This document shows positions 24,235 to 47,208 of a stretch of 64,000 nucleotides of DNA, one piece after another (position 1 is the stretch's first letter; each line of letters begins with the position of its first letter). Under the pieces are notes generated by a model. The model was not told where the DNA came from. It saw only the letters and a program-made list of their open reading frames with translations, and did not search any database. Source of the DNA: Streblospio benedicti. Lineage: Eukaryota; Annelida; Polychaeta; Spionida; Spionidae. The translations under genes were made by a program, and so were the position numbers. Location of the stretch: positions 16,270,637-16,334,636 of the forward strand of contig CM032662.1 in assembly GCA_019095985.1 (NCBI GenBank), given 5' to 3'.

Positions 24235-24430
24235 TCATCCTTCCGTCCTTCCATCCGTCTGCCCGTCCGGTTCGTTACCCCTCTACAGGTCGCATCGTGT
24301 GAGCTAGGATGCTCAAAGTTGGCAAGTCAATTGGAAATGGTGACCGCAAGAACCCTATTTCACATGGGCCCAAACGGTCCATATTTCGGCCCATTTGGGC
24401 CCATTATTAGGTCCATTTTACTAGTATTCA
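24235..24430. repeat. Dispersed repeat, GTTCGTTACCC...CTACAG family, copy 1
   Basis: A block with CCGTCC runs, GGTTCGTTACCCCTCTACAG, GAGCTAGGATGCTCAAA, ATTGGAAATGGT and CACATGGGCCCA. The same words in the same order occur at 48345-48450, and a more decayed version at 26255-26360. Ends are not defined. Confidence 0.55.
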
Positions 24431-26254
24431 ATACGCTTTAGCCAGCATGGAAAAATCAATATCATAAGGCAGCAACATTAGTTTAGCCTGGTGCTAATAG
24501 CTACTGAAATATGAATATTGATTTTTTTCCAATATATAGACAGTGACATTTCAGTGTTTTTCCAGGTACAAAACACTGGTTTGCCCTCACTGGCGGCGCT
24601 TTTCATTTTCAAAATGGCCGTTAATATGGCCTCCAACCTCAATTATCAGAATGTCATATAAATCAGACCAATCATCATAGTATATCATATAATACAATAT
24701 CTTTTACCAAATTCAATATGCTGCGTCCATTTATAATGTAAAAATATGCATTGACAAAAAGTACAACTCACCTTTCCACACATCTCTGTTTATATTAGTG
24801 TTAAACTTCCTGGTCAATGGCTGCTATTCCCATTTGCTGCTCTTACATTATCATGAGTCTCAGAATATCAAAAGCCACTAAGCATACAAAATTTCAAATA
24901 TCTCCATCCCGTAAACTCTTGCCCTAGTCATTGTGTAGATTTTCCATTGGAGCATTATATAAATTTAAAGTAGATTTGGTGGATTCTTGTCGGTATGCTT
25001 CCGATATAGATCCGATTACCAGTCTTATCTTGAAATCCCGTGTATGCAACCTCTTTAGAGTCATTTTATATCCATAAAATCTCTCTTTCTTTCTCTTTGG
25101 GTCTGATTATCAAATTATGTTTCAAAAACGTATTATCATCCTCATTACCCCAATTGTATGATTAAACAATGCAATGCAGATTTCTATGAGGAAATCAATT
25201 GCACAATATAATGCACTCTGTGCGTCCTAAATCTCTACTCACATGACCAATACATGTCAACTCGACCACAACTAAATCCCAGCTGATGCACTTGTTCTCA
25301 GTAATAAACCCCCAGCAGGAGAAAATAAAGCTCCTTAAAGCCAATAATGACCTCCCAGATGGTCCTCACTCAATTCCTTTCTCCTGTTACGGTCGAAAAT
25401 AATGTGGGTATTTTCGTGGTTCTAATGAGTATAAGTGCGACAGGGCAAATGGTAGATAAGTTTGGATGATCATAGAAACTTATCAGTCGAGATGTATGGA
25501 TGGTGAAAGGCCTAATTTTGAAATTATCATAAAATTAAGTATGTATAATGAAAAAGAGAAATACAGAGGCTTGAAATTTCATGTGCAAGACATTTAAGAT
25601 CATAAATTGAGATAACAGCTTTCATACGTGTTCAAAAACGTTTCCACGTTAGATAAGACGACTGTCAACCCATAATTCTGTAACTGATGTAAGAAAGTCT
25701 GTAGGTATCACCACACTAATGAAATAAGTGGCTTTTGACAGCTCAGCCGCTAGCAGATTCATTCTTGTTATTGGTCTGTTATGTTTATGAGGACTTTGGC
25801 AGGGATCCATGGATCATGAAGTGTTTGTGATATATCATCATTACGTACACGGTCACATCCAACATAACTGCATTGCCTATTACTAATTCATATAAGTAAC
25901 CAACAATAATTATTTATTCTGGGAATGGTTGTAGAATACATGCATTCAGGTATATTTTTCTTAATAACTCTTGTCGCCACATTTTTATTTCTACATTGCT
26001 TGGTGCAGGGCTTCGTACGTAGGAACCAATGTCAATTTACAGTATGCAATTAATTGGCGTTTATTTCAACGCATAGTTGGTACAAACGCCTGCCTTATAC
26101 AAAACGTTGTTCTACATTTTGTATTTTTTACTACCTGAATTACCAAAATATACATACTTAAACATATCATGGCGTAAGTGTATCTAATGATTTATTCCAA
26201 AGTGTCAACATGTACACACGTGGGCTTATTATGGCGTATACACCATTAATTACA
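24431..26254. other. Spacer with no recognised gene
   Basis: AT-rich sequence without plausible exons on either strand. I see nothing else in it. Confidence 0.5.
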
Positions 26255-26360
26255 CGCGTCCTTCGGTCTTTCCATCAATCCTTTCAACCGTCCGGCTTTT
26301 ATCCTTTGTAGATCACGACTTAGAGCTTACTTTAGTATTTCACATGGTCAACTGTTGGAG
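26255..26360. repeat. Dispersed repeat, CTACAG family, decayed copy 2
   Basis: Keeps CCTTCGGTC/TTCCATCAATCC, a CCGTCCGG word, TTGTAGATC and a TATTTCACATGG word in the same order as copy 1. Confidence 0.35.
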
Positions 26361-26396
26361 CCCGTTCCGAGCCATTAATTGGTCAATTTCTGTGCG

Positions 26397-27172
26397 TTAA
26401 AGCCGCATCTCACTGGGGCCTGTCGCGCAATGGGAACTTACTCTCAGCTGATAAAAATCGGTGAGAAATCCAGATTTTGCCATGTACGCAAACTGTCTGC
26501 TGGCTATGCTGACCCCACGTTCCTCGGCCGTTTTACATGCGCCAAACGGTCGCTGAGAGTCCGTCCCCAAAATGTTTCTAGGAACATTATCGATCACTTC
26601 ACTCATTTACGCTCCCGAGGTATTGTGCTGTTCAAAACCTCAGGGTATGAAGCATACAAAAATCGATAGTACCTTGTTTTTTTGTACGTTGACCATACAC
26701 TATACATATGCCAAACAAATGCGCCGAACATGCGCCGCGTATTGGAAGCAGATGGCGGGCAGATGAAACGTTGGCGTAAGCTTACCGCACCTTTAGGGTA
26801 TGATGGCTTACATTCAGCAGCTCGTCAATGTATTTTCGATGCATGTTCAGCAGGTAGCTGTGCTGACGGCTTCAGGCGCGGGGCGAACCCCACGCAGGCG
26901 TATGGTTGCCATCTTCTTTGGGCCGAGACTTTTTTTGTGTGTGCATTAAGTTTACGCTGACCTTGAGTCGACTGTCTGCTGACTGTCTGCTAATCGTCCG
27001 CTGGTTTTGTGCTGAATGTGCGTCGAGTATGCGGTGGAAAAAATATCAATTAATGCCAAAAGGTGTTATATCTCAGCAGATGGACGACACACAATTCGAT
27101 TAACCCAGAAATGCCTAGAATGTTTGCGTGGAGCATACGCCGAGGCTAGTGGGACGCGGCCTTTACACATAT
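26397..27172. mobile_element. Non-autonomous DNA transposon with GCCGCGTCCCACTAG-type ends
   Basis: About 775 bp, moderately GC-rich. The left end TTAAAGCCGCATCTCACTGG and the reverse complement of the right end (GTAAAGGCCGCGTCCCACTA) are alike over about 22 nt. The open frames inside (26379-26669, 26682-26960 and others) show no transposase resemblance. Superfamily not assigned; the divergence of the ends suggests an old copy. Confidence 0.55.
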
Positions 27173-28138
27173 GTGCATATGTTATTTCTTGTTTCATTTT
27201 TTAACTTATTTTGACTTGCATTGACAAACAGAGAAGAAACTATCTGTCGCTACATGTGACGCTTGTCATATGATAGAACTTGATAGTATTGTTTACTCAC
27301 CAAAATAGTAATATTTCTGTCACCACAGAGCAATTGCTACAGTGTATGTCTGTCTTCTAATGGAACTATTCCTCTTTACAAAATTAACTCTGTAAAAATC
27401 TCCGCCCGCACAAAACTAACACATCTTCTACATTCTACTTTCCTATTCTTGTGGAAGACGTGGGTGTCCTTTTTATGATAGCTGCTAGAAATGATTGTAC
27501 TTCAATTTTAAACAAGCGTGCATACATAGAAATTACCTCGTTTTATGGGAGAAGAAAACGTCCGAAATACGACTTAGCAGAAAACGTAGACAGCCAGATA
27601 TTAATCCTCCTAATCAGGACTTTGGCTGTGTACAACATACAGCATGTTGTATCAAATATTAACCTTATACCCTCATTCTTTCTCACATTAACTCCCAAAC
27701 ATGCTTAGTATGCCAAGGTTATATGTTACTTCAATACAAATTTCAAAGGTGACCTTTAACAGATTTAGCTGTTTGTTTTAATTAGATATCTGTGCCCTGA
27801 TGGGATTCTGAATGTTAAGTTCATTTTTCTTATTTATATTAATTAAGTGCAGAGTACATTTTGTGAAAACAGATATGCGTGCTATAGGGTACAGTGTACT
27901 GAACTTTGTATATCATTTCATGACATTTTGACAGGAAACTCTAGTGTGTTTTATTTCTAATAATGTGAATCCATTAAAGCCGTTAACGTGGCAATTGGCT
28001 ATGCATAGTGTATCATTTGTTGGGCGCTCTTTGTGACAGCTCTTTTATATAATGCTTTCTCACTTACAATGACTTTCTGTGGGTTGTAATTATGTGTAGT
28101 TTTATTCTTTTTTTTAGTCTGCGAAACAATGTATGTCC
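27173..28138. other. Spacer with no recognised gene
   Basis: AT-rich sequence; an open frame at 27451-27708 plus has no supporting features. Nothing else seen. Confidence 0.45.
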
Positions 28139-28290
28139 CTAAATATACGGAGTTGAAGAAGGTTCTAAAATATTCCATTGCCTTCGTTGCAATCGAGGTC
28201 TGGTCTTTCTCTGTGGCTGTGGGCGGCCTCGAGTAGATATCTTCCTCTTCAGTTCCTTCGCGTCCTTGGCCCGAATCTTCACGTCGTCAA
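28139..28290 (-). CDS. Orphan 3'-terminal coding exon (basic tail)
   Basis: On the minus strand, a good acceptor (TTACCCTTTCACAG) is followed at 28290 by a frame of phase 1. It encodes 49 residues, DDVKIRAKDAKELKRKIS continuing through a strongly basic Arg/Gln/Pro stretch to WNILEPSSTPYI, then TAG at 28141-28139. GC content and codon use are like neighbouring exons. It could be an alternative last exon of the receptor gene upstream (29418-36249) or the end of another gene. No phase-1 donor that clearly feeds it was found apart from that of the EGF exon (34679). Confidence 0.4.
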
Positions 28291-29417
28291 CTGTGAAAGG
28301 GTAATAAACCCTCACCCACGTGTACTCGAATTATGTGACCTTCATTGTCGCGCCGCCAGTAGCAATCTTGACGCTGGTGACACTGTAGTCAAATTTGTAT
28401 TAGTATCTGCAAGCCATGTAAAAGGCATGGCGTCTAGAAAGAATTGTTTTTCATAAGATCCATATAAATTTGTGTGGCAGTAAGAGTACGAATGGATACA
28501 TGTAACGTTTGGCCCTAAAGAACTTTGCTATTTTCTGTCACATCGACTATCAGTAGTATGAAAATCAAGATGGCTGACATGATCATGCCTACATTCTGAA
28601 GATAGAAAAACGTGATTCTGGCGTTTAAACGCGTTATTTGGAAGGATGATGAATCCATTCACAAAGATCATGTATGTATGTCATCTCAAAATCACACGTC
28701 AACCTAAATGCTTCAAATATAATATGCATTAGACCTAGTAAAGGCTTCAAATGCTTCGGTAATGAGTAAACCATTTACATGACCTTGAAGACTTGTTTCA
28801 AAGGGACTCTTCTGCATTAACACATTACCAAATGTTACATAAACTCATGTAGCTTCACATAACGGAAGTTTCAAATCCTGAATGTATTTTACTTGATTCT
28901 CTATGTACGTTGATATGCATTCCATAGTCTATCTATGTGGATTTTGTATATCAACAGATGTATAGATAATACGACGGGTGCACGTGTAAAGACATATTTA
29001 TGTATTACAATTGAATAAGCTACAGTATGTATGAATACATTTGACATATTCGCACAAACATACTGCAAACTTTAACATTTGAGCGTGGCCAATTGTCCTC
29101 CTATTCACTATCATATTTTTCTGTTATTATGAGTGTCCCAAAAGTATTTTAGAGGAAACTGACTGACATGTATGTGACACAGTTTTGTCGATCATGTCGG
29201 ATCCTTGTGAAGAGGGTATATATGTACGTGCTGGGCTTCTTTCATGATATCGTTTGCAACATTGACACAGCTAGTGCTCGAGTCCCACATTATGATAATT
29301 GAATTGCGAATACTGCTACAACAACAAGAGTCCTCTTATCTATCCTATTGTTAGATAAAGAGATTCTCTTATGTTTGGACACATCTGAACTGTATCATGC
29401 AAAGTCACTCAGCTCGT

Positions 29418-36249
<6,832 letters not shown>

Positions 36250-36435
36250 CTGAAACCAATAATGTATGCATAAACATCGGGGACAGCTACTGGTGTGAGG
36301 CCACATAATCTGTGTACATTAGATAAATAGTGAATAATTCATGTGGTTCTACTGGCTATCAGATGTGTATTGGTGATTGCCCAACTTGATTTGATTCATA
36401 TTTAATATCCTATATATTTGGCCTATCGCACTAAG

Positions 36436-36485
36436 TTTCAATATATATAGTGTATAGTTTTCTTTTTCAGCTTATTACAAAAATT
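36436..36485. repeat. Fragment resembling the left end of the 31317 fold-back element
   Basis: ATATAGTGTATAGTTTTCTT then TTTCAGCT resembles AATAGTGTATGGTTTTCTTT then TGCAGCT at 31321. Short and truncated. Confidence 0.35.
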
Positions 36486-37071
36486 TAAACTAATCATATA
36501 TCTAAATACAGCTTACTCTTTTCCCCGTGTCTCGCAAAAATACTACATCGCACGATCCTGCGTTAACCCACAAAGAAATCTTGCCCCTCCATGAACACAC
36601 ACGGACTGATAATTTCCCTTTATACACAGGCCCCATCACACACTTCCTGCGGCACACAACCGCTACACCCGGCCGTTTCTGGAGGCAAGTACGTCTATTT
36701 CGGGTGCATTTGTCTACCAAACAACCCCGTGATCAAGTGTCATTGCGCATTATTAGGCACTACAGCAGGATTGTTTTGTTTGTTTTTCTTTGTTTTGAGA
36801 GTTTTGCGAATACATTTCATATTGGTTTATGCGGCCGTTGTTTAAACCTTTTTCTGTACATATCCAGTTGATTATGAAATAACGTGACCAAATTGTGGTA
36901 GGGGTGTTACAACACATATTGACCATAACACCAGTGTAAATATTCTAAATTCAGATGCGTTATCTCTCAGTTTTGAAGCATCTCTATTTTCTAATAAAGT
37001 GGTCTTGTTGTTTGTTGTTGTTATTTGCTGGTTTTGCTTGTTTGTTTTTGTTTTTTATGCTTGTGTGTTTG

Positions 37072-40766
<3,695 letters not shown>

Positions 40767-40868
40767 GACCTGTACCTATATGTAATATGTAGGCGCAGCA
40801 GATCAGTGCACAACAGTTTAGGGATGAGTTTGCTCAGCACCCACCACAAGACCCGACAGGGACCATGA
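40767..40868 (-). repeat. tRNA-derived SINE, truncated copy
   Basis: Shares with the element at 46715-46876 the words GACCTGTACCTA, GATCAGTG, AGGGATGAGTTTGCTCA and CACCCA in the same order. It lacks the tRNA-like head with the B box. Confidence 0.55.
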
Positions 40869-41499
40869 TCAAAGTTGCCATTACCCCAGTATCTGTGTGG
40901 GTGAAAGTGTTATTCAAAATAAACCCGTCATTTGGTGAGGGATTAGGACAAACAGCTGAATTACGTATCAATAGCACATAAGCTCTAGGCAATTGCAATT
41001 TACATAGGAAAGCCATTAGTCCGCCATGTGGAAAGAGGTGCAAAAAATGATATGACATAATATGCTTTTCCACTGTTCGAGGGAATGCTCGATTATGAAT
41101 GGCTAACAATCCGTGGGCGTTTAGATTGCTGTGCCCTCTTGGCGAAGAACGTTTACTTATATCAATTGAACATTTGGGGAAAGGAAAGCTTTCCTCCAAT
41201 GCGTGCATTTCAGTCAAGTTCACAGACATACTAGTCTGCTCCATAATCCATTATATATCACGCTGACTTGAAATGGATAATACGTCATTCCAGTAAAGAT
41301 GCTGTGATCCCTCCGCACAAAAGTATCCTTACCGTGTATGCAGAATTTTCTCTTAATAATACCCCAGAATTATAGGAATTATAGACATAATTCGACAAAC
41401 TTTTGATTTAATATCTCGTGGATGTGACTTATATGGTCGCTAGACCGCAGTTATGTAGTAGAATGGCACAATGTATGCTGTCTACAAGAAACACTTGCG

Positions 41500-41775
41500 T
41501 CCTCTACACATAAAGCCTGGGGCACAACCAGCAGTACGACTTCAGTACTGCTTCTCTACTGCTAAAAACGCAAGATCTTGGAGGATCACTGCTTGTCCAG
41601 TGCTACGAAAGTGCGGCGAAAGTACGTTTTTAAGACAGTGCAGGGACAGTAGAGGGACTTTGACTTGCCAGACTTTCTATATGTTCTTTGTGTTCAATTT
41701 AACATTTGTCTGACCGTAGGTGGTCAGTCAGTGCAGAGCCAGTACAGAACCAGTAAGTTAGGCAGTATGGCATTA
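41500..41775. repeat. Decayed inverted-repeat element
   Basis: Interior words (GTGCGGCGAAAGTACGTTTT, then CTTGCCAGACTTTC) resemble GTGTGGCAAAAGTACGTTTT and AGCCAAACTTCTTC of the 22784 element. Ends are not clear. Likely a distant relative. Confidence 0.35.
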
Positions 41776-41806
41776 CCTGCCATAGATACCGCACACAAGG
41801 AAACAC

Positions 41807-43160
41807 TTTGGTCATACTTCTATTTATCATCTTAATCAGCATGTCCGCGTGACCGCGAGACTCTAGCTTAACAAATTCTTAGCCCCCAATAGTTGACGAA
41901 AGCTCCAGATGCTCCACAAGACGCCAGAAATGGGGAAAAAATATTGTCAACTTTTTTATGGTGCTTCGTGTGCATATTTTGCCGCCAAAACTTTAGGGAT
42001 CGTCTGTAATAACAGTCTGTGACCTTTCAGATGGAGTGAATGAAAAGGCAGGCTCATGGGACCATTCGGAAATAGCACACCATAATACGGGAATATCTTT
42101 ATTAACATCGTCAGCAACGCCACCTTTAAGCAGAAAGACCTTATGGATCAAGTTAGCCATCCAGACTACCCAGAAAAGAAAAAAGATCGTCCTATTCTAC
42201 AACTTAATAATCCATAACGGGAGCCCGCAGGCCGAAAAGTAACGAAATCACTTCTTTGGAGAATTGATAACAATTGGAGGGGGCAGAACCAGGCAAAGGT
42301 GTGCCATTCCCTCCAGGAAGACACCATAATCACGGAGCATTGTGAACAACGAAACTGTTGGAACAGATGCTACTATTGCATGCTTCTATTGCCCCATATG
42401 GTATTAAACAGCTGTGGCGCGACTTACGGTTTCATCTGTCAAGCATACATCCTCCAAAAGCAGCAGACGAGCCCCAGAACCAGTCAGAAGGGAGCCATTC
42501 CAAACCGAACCACCTACATCCATCTAAATTTGAGCCCAGAACACCCGCAATCCAACTCGAAATGACCCTAAACTTCTGGCGTCTTCTTAACCATCTGAGA
42601 TTTCCATCGTCTATATGAACTTGCGGGTTAGAATACAACCTCCACTGTGTTCAACATAAATGTAGACTTGGATTGTGAACTATAAACTTACACGGTCTTC
42701 CCTTACTCAGCACATGACCAGGTCAACTGTCAAATGAGTACACAGAACTACATGTAGTAGTCAGAGTAAGTAACTTAAGTGTTCTATATACTGATGAAAT
42801 TTGGCATTAGAAATAAAATTTGAGCATACTGACAAGTATTTCTCATCGAACATCAAACATGGTATCAAGATTATACATCCTGCAATCCATATATGTCCAG
42901 GTGTATGACCTCGTAAGACTTAACAGACCTGTTTAAAAGCATTCAGAAAAACGTTGTATTTTTGTGCTGCACCCCTGCTTACACCAACCAGAAGAGTTTG
43001 ACAGGCTTCTCAGCCGTATTGTGAGTATAATCAGATTCGCCAGCAATAAAACGTGCACTGTCATAAATCTTTGCTCATCACTCACGCAGATAATATTGGC
43101 ATTTATGAAATATCAATGATTAGAAAACACTTTGGTCATACTTCTTTTTATTATCTTAAT
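41807..43160. other. 1.3-kb segment flanked by direct repeats
   Basis: AAACACTTTGGTCATACTTC followed by TTTATnATCTTAATCA occurs at about 41808-41845 and again at about 43125-43162. The interval has a less AT-rich part (about 42000-42620) with several overlapping open frames but no family I recognise. It could be an insertion between a duplicated segment. Confidence 0.3.
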
Positions 43161-43162
43161 CA

Positions 43163-45107
43163 ACTTTATATTTTTTCCACTCCTGTTTTACCAATATTGT
43201 AGTCCGTCTTGATTAATTTTCATATACACCATATCTTGTCTGATTGCTTATTTACTCTTTTTTTTTCTTTTTTTTTTTTGCTTTTAGTAGCATGCATTTT
43301 CAAAATCACGCCGTCAATTTCATAGAATTAATTACATGTGTTACTTTTGTGATGAACGTATATTGACATAAAAGAATAATTAGTTTTTGGTGCTTTTAAA
43401 TTAAATTTAATATGTGTGTATGTAGTGGGCCGGGTAGTGAATATTTATAATTATTACTTATTGTATTTAGATGTGGAAAATAAATTATACATGTATACAT
43501 ACCGTGCTATATACTGCCACTGATGAAAAAGAATCAATCACTTGTCATCTCATCACCAACACTCTCTTTGGTGTGGGAAAATGTCAGATAATTCTATAAT
43601 TGAATTATAGCATTATTCATTGAGCTATATCTGTGTAAAGTACATACATGTACTCGTATAATTGAACCGAGGCCATGCACTTTTTTCAGTGGCCATGTGT
43701 TACTTTCAACACCATATATAATACTTTTAGCACCTAAATTATCTTCTTGTTCTTCTTACTAGTCCTAAGCTTTCAAATGACCATGTACATGTATCTACAT
43801 TACAGTCATACCTCCACTATTTCCAATTTGTTAATGTATTGTCATTTCTTATACTAATTCTCTTCTTGATTTCGCTAGCACTTTCCAGGGTGTGATTGAA
43901 TAATACTCAAATTTGCACTTTGCACATAAATGTAGAAAACATGCACAACTGTGTAAAGTCGGGATCTGCTTTCTTTTCATCACATCATATTCCTAATGTG
44001 CCATGACCACCTACTATAAATACACACAACACTCCATGATCGCGGTCAGAAGTGTCCATTCCACATATGGACTTTGTGTTGACAAAGAGCACTCAGGCCT
44101 GTAATGGAAATAGACTCTGTTTGCACAGCGAGGCTAGACTCATATTGTCAATGACGGATTACTACAGACAAGCCAATATCCTCTACATTATATTTTAATA
44201 CATTTGAATATATTTTTCTCCTTGACATTATATATGAAACGTTTTGCTAGATGTAAGTAACCTAATAACCATGATTTCCTTGCATGACATAAATCCTATC
44301 ATGAAGAACGATGATAGCACTGGGTGATATTAAGAGGTAATGGTGGGTATGAAGAGGAATTGGTCAGCTGGGATGGAACTGGAATCATTTATAAGTACAA
44401 GAAATCAATGTCATACACCAAGCTAGTGTCGTATATATATTGGCACTTACTACACTTAATACCATATTGAAAATGTTCAGAAAAACGACGTACTTGTAAT
44501 AATATTCACACCTCGCAACTGTCTGTAAACTATCGTTTGCATTTCAGTTGAATTAAATCTTTCCATCCAAGGCACTGAACTGTGCTGAGCAAGGTGCAAT
44601 GAAAGCCAAGCTATATGAGGTCCAGCTCATGCCATTAGGCACCAATAGAAGAGGCACAAAAGTGGTTTTATTGTAGCTCTTCAACCCAAGAGTAGGCAAA
44701 GTGTTTCCATTGACGTTGTACTAAAGCTACAATGGTTATTGTTACACCCGTTGGTGGCCATTAAATATTGCAAAAGCTACTTGAAATATTTATACGTGTA
44801 CGTGTATAAATTATAGTGCCATTATGATCATTGGATGAATGTATGTGAAACAGCAATACATATTTGATTCTGAGTCATTAAAAGCTGTGATTACATGCAC
44901 TTTCCATTGTGATAATGATCAATTTTTCCTTCTTAACAAAACCAACGCTCGTGATTAGAACCTTTAATATGACTCTATTTGTAATGAATTTTGTGCTAAT
45001 TGTTCCCCGGTACGTACTTACATTTCAAATGTTCTCTCATATCAACTGCAATTAACTGTAGGCTAAATGGTACGTTGACTCTTGAAGCAGATGACAAATT
45101 CCCTATT
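43163..45107. other. Spacer with no recognised gene
   Basis: AT-rich sequence with a T-rich run near 43257-43280. No plausible exon on either strand. Confidence 0.5.
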
Positions 45108-45260
45108 CAAATCCAGGGTTGGGGATGCAGTAGGCACACGCTCCCCACCCCACCACCCACCACCCACCCTAAACCTTTTCCCACCAAATTCTTTATTTTC
45201 ATAAAGTCCCTTTCGTGCGCCCAACCCAATCCCTTTTTCTCAAAAAACCTGGATTTGCAG
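45108..45260. mobile_element. Short inverted-repeat element, GATCCAG family, copy 3
   Basis: Starts AAATCCAGGGTTGGGGATGC and ends AAAACCTGGATTTGCAG, matching inverted ends. The interior CCACC run and CCTTTTCCCACCAAATTCTT are shared with copies 1 and 2. Confidence 0.65.
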
Positions 45261-46714
45261 TGAAATCCTCTCATGAACTGGAGCACAGTGCTGTGCTTTG
45301 GCTGCCTATCTCAGTCTGTACAGGACACTAATTAATCAATGACATGATAAGCAAATCAATGTAATAGGCACGTAAAAGTAATGTATATCCCGAAGACAAA
45401 CACCAATTATTGCACTGGTGTTTGTTATAGGGTCGTGTAAATAGCAAAACAACCAACACAGTCAGGCGTGTGAACATGATTACTGACGGTGTGCCGGAGT
45501 CCCACCACCGTCAATAAACAACTTATCTTACTAATAACAACCATTATAACATGCATGCCATGTTTTGGAAAACTTTCACATGAACTAGATACAAATCATA
45601 GAAAATGTACAAAATAGCATGAATCATTAATGCACCACCAATAAATGTCCAAGATGGACTTGTTCTTTATGTTCTTATAAAATATGTTTACACGTTGTAA
45701 TTGCTAAAAGTAACTGCTAGATGTTTATTAATGCTTTCTGCAGACAGAACACATTATATCAAAAAAGGAATATTGGCTCCCGATTAAATCATCATAACCA
45801 TAAGTTTTCATTTATTCCTGGTCTCATGCTAAATAGAATAACCGAAATTGTCCACTCCATATATACTGTCAGTGGACTCAGTTCCAACATATTGATAGGG
45901 CATTTGGTAACTGCATGTATTTGTCCTATTATATCTTGTGTTAGAGTGGCCATAACAATATAATAAATATAATATATGACACTATGCATCTTCTGAATAC
46001 CCATAATCAAATAGGCGTCTGTAGTGCTCTAACTGAATTGGCATTTGTACACCTATTCGTGTTCATTCTGGGGTGATCAAGTCAAATTAGGCTGTAACTT
46101 ACATGCAAACGTGTAAAAGGCACACTTTGCCAGAGTATCAGGTGAATAATGGCATTGCTAGAAGATCCAGGTTTCACGGGAAAACTTATTTTGCCATTAG
46201 CTGAATGAATTACTTGCTATTTGTGGATTTCTACTTGAAAGTAATGAGCTTACTTACAAAGAAGTAAAGGGTTTTATTCTGAATATACCAGTAATAGAGA
46301 CTGAGTGTAGGCTTAAATATGTACCACGTGGTTGACCGTTCGTATGGTCCAAGTGAAAGAGGCTTATTTCATTTGTAGTAATACCAATACTGTCTGGAGA
46401 CGTCTGGAGAAGAAAATGACTTTGGATCTATCGGGATCATCTTGTATCACTGCACTCCATTTAGTATTGATGTAACCAGAGAAGCATAAGCAGCAAAAGT
46501 CTGCTTTCCTCGAAATTGCAGAAATCGTAACATGTAAATATGAATGTAAATTTGATGGCCTATAGTCGTGATTAAAGTTTTAATCTCACGACGTTATATT
46601 TCCCACCAGGTCATATGCACCCTTTTCTATACAACTGACGCTTTATCATAAACTGGCATCTGCAACACATTCAGTGCACAATGATAATCACACTCGTTCA
46701 ACATACTCGATCAA

Positions 46715-46876
46715 CCAAATGACCTGTACCTAATTATTAACGTGTAGGTGCCATGGATCAGTGTGCAACTACGTAGGGATGAGTTTGCTCAACACCCAGC
46801 GCCAGGTCCGGTCATGAATCGAACCCACGTCCTACTGGTCATGGATCCAACTCCCTATCCATTTGGCCACAGAAGC
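46715..46876 (-). repeat. tRNA-derived SINE with intact Pol III boxes
   Basis: On the minus strand the head reads TCTGTGGCCAAATGGATAGG (A box-like TGGCCAAATGG). After about 40 nt comes the B box GGGTTCGATTC (46816-46826), then a tRNA-unrelated body (CTGGGTGTTGAGCAAACTCA) shared with the copy at 40767. The spacing fits a Pol III type 2 promoter. No clean cloverleaf, so it is a SINE rather than a tRNA gene. Confidence 0.7.
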
Positions 46877-47208
46877 ATACTAAACATAACACTAACATAA
46901 TTTTGAATGTTCTCAAATGTTCTTCATTCTATAATTACTATATGCAGACTTGGGCAAACTTGAGGGTTGTAAACGTTTGACAGTGTGTTGTAGTGATTGC
47001 AGGGAAACGCCCTTGGCCGCTGGTGAGACACATACAATATTCATCTCACTACTATTATAGATGTGGTGTGCTGGGGGTCTTCAACTTTGACCATCACACT
47101 TTTGGTTCCTATATACAATGTAGTGTGTGATCCGCTTACGTGAACTGTATACAGCTCCAAGTGTCCCACTGACAAGAAAACACATACTCTAAAAATGTAC
47201 AGTAACCA

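Noticed and set aside
36502-36720. Minus frame of 72 aa with a phrase (VVFLRDTG) faintly like a retroelement protease
   Set aside because: Too short, no flanking element structure and no other retroelement parts nearby; chance resemblance is likely.
42036-42638. Cluster of overlapping frames on both strands, considered as a gene
   Set aside because: No frame has consistent splice signals or family resemblance; kept only as part of the flanked 1.3-kb segment.
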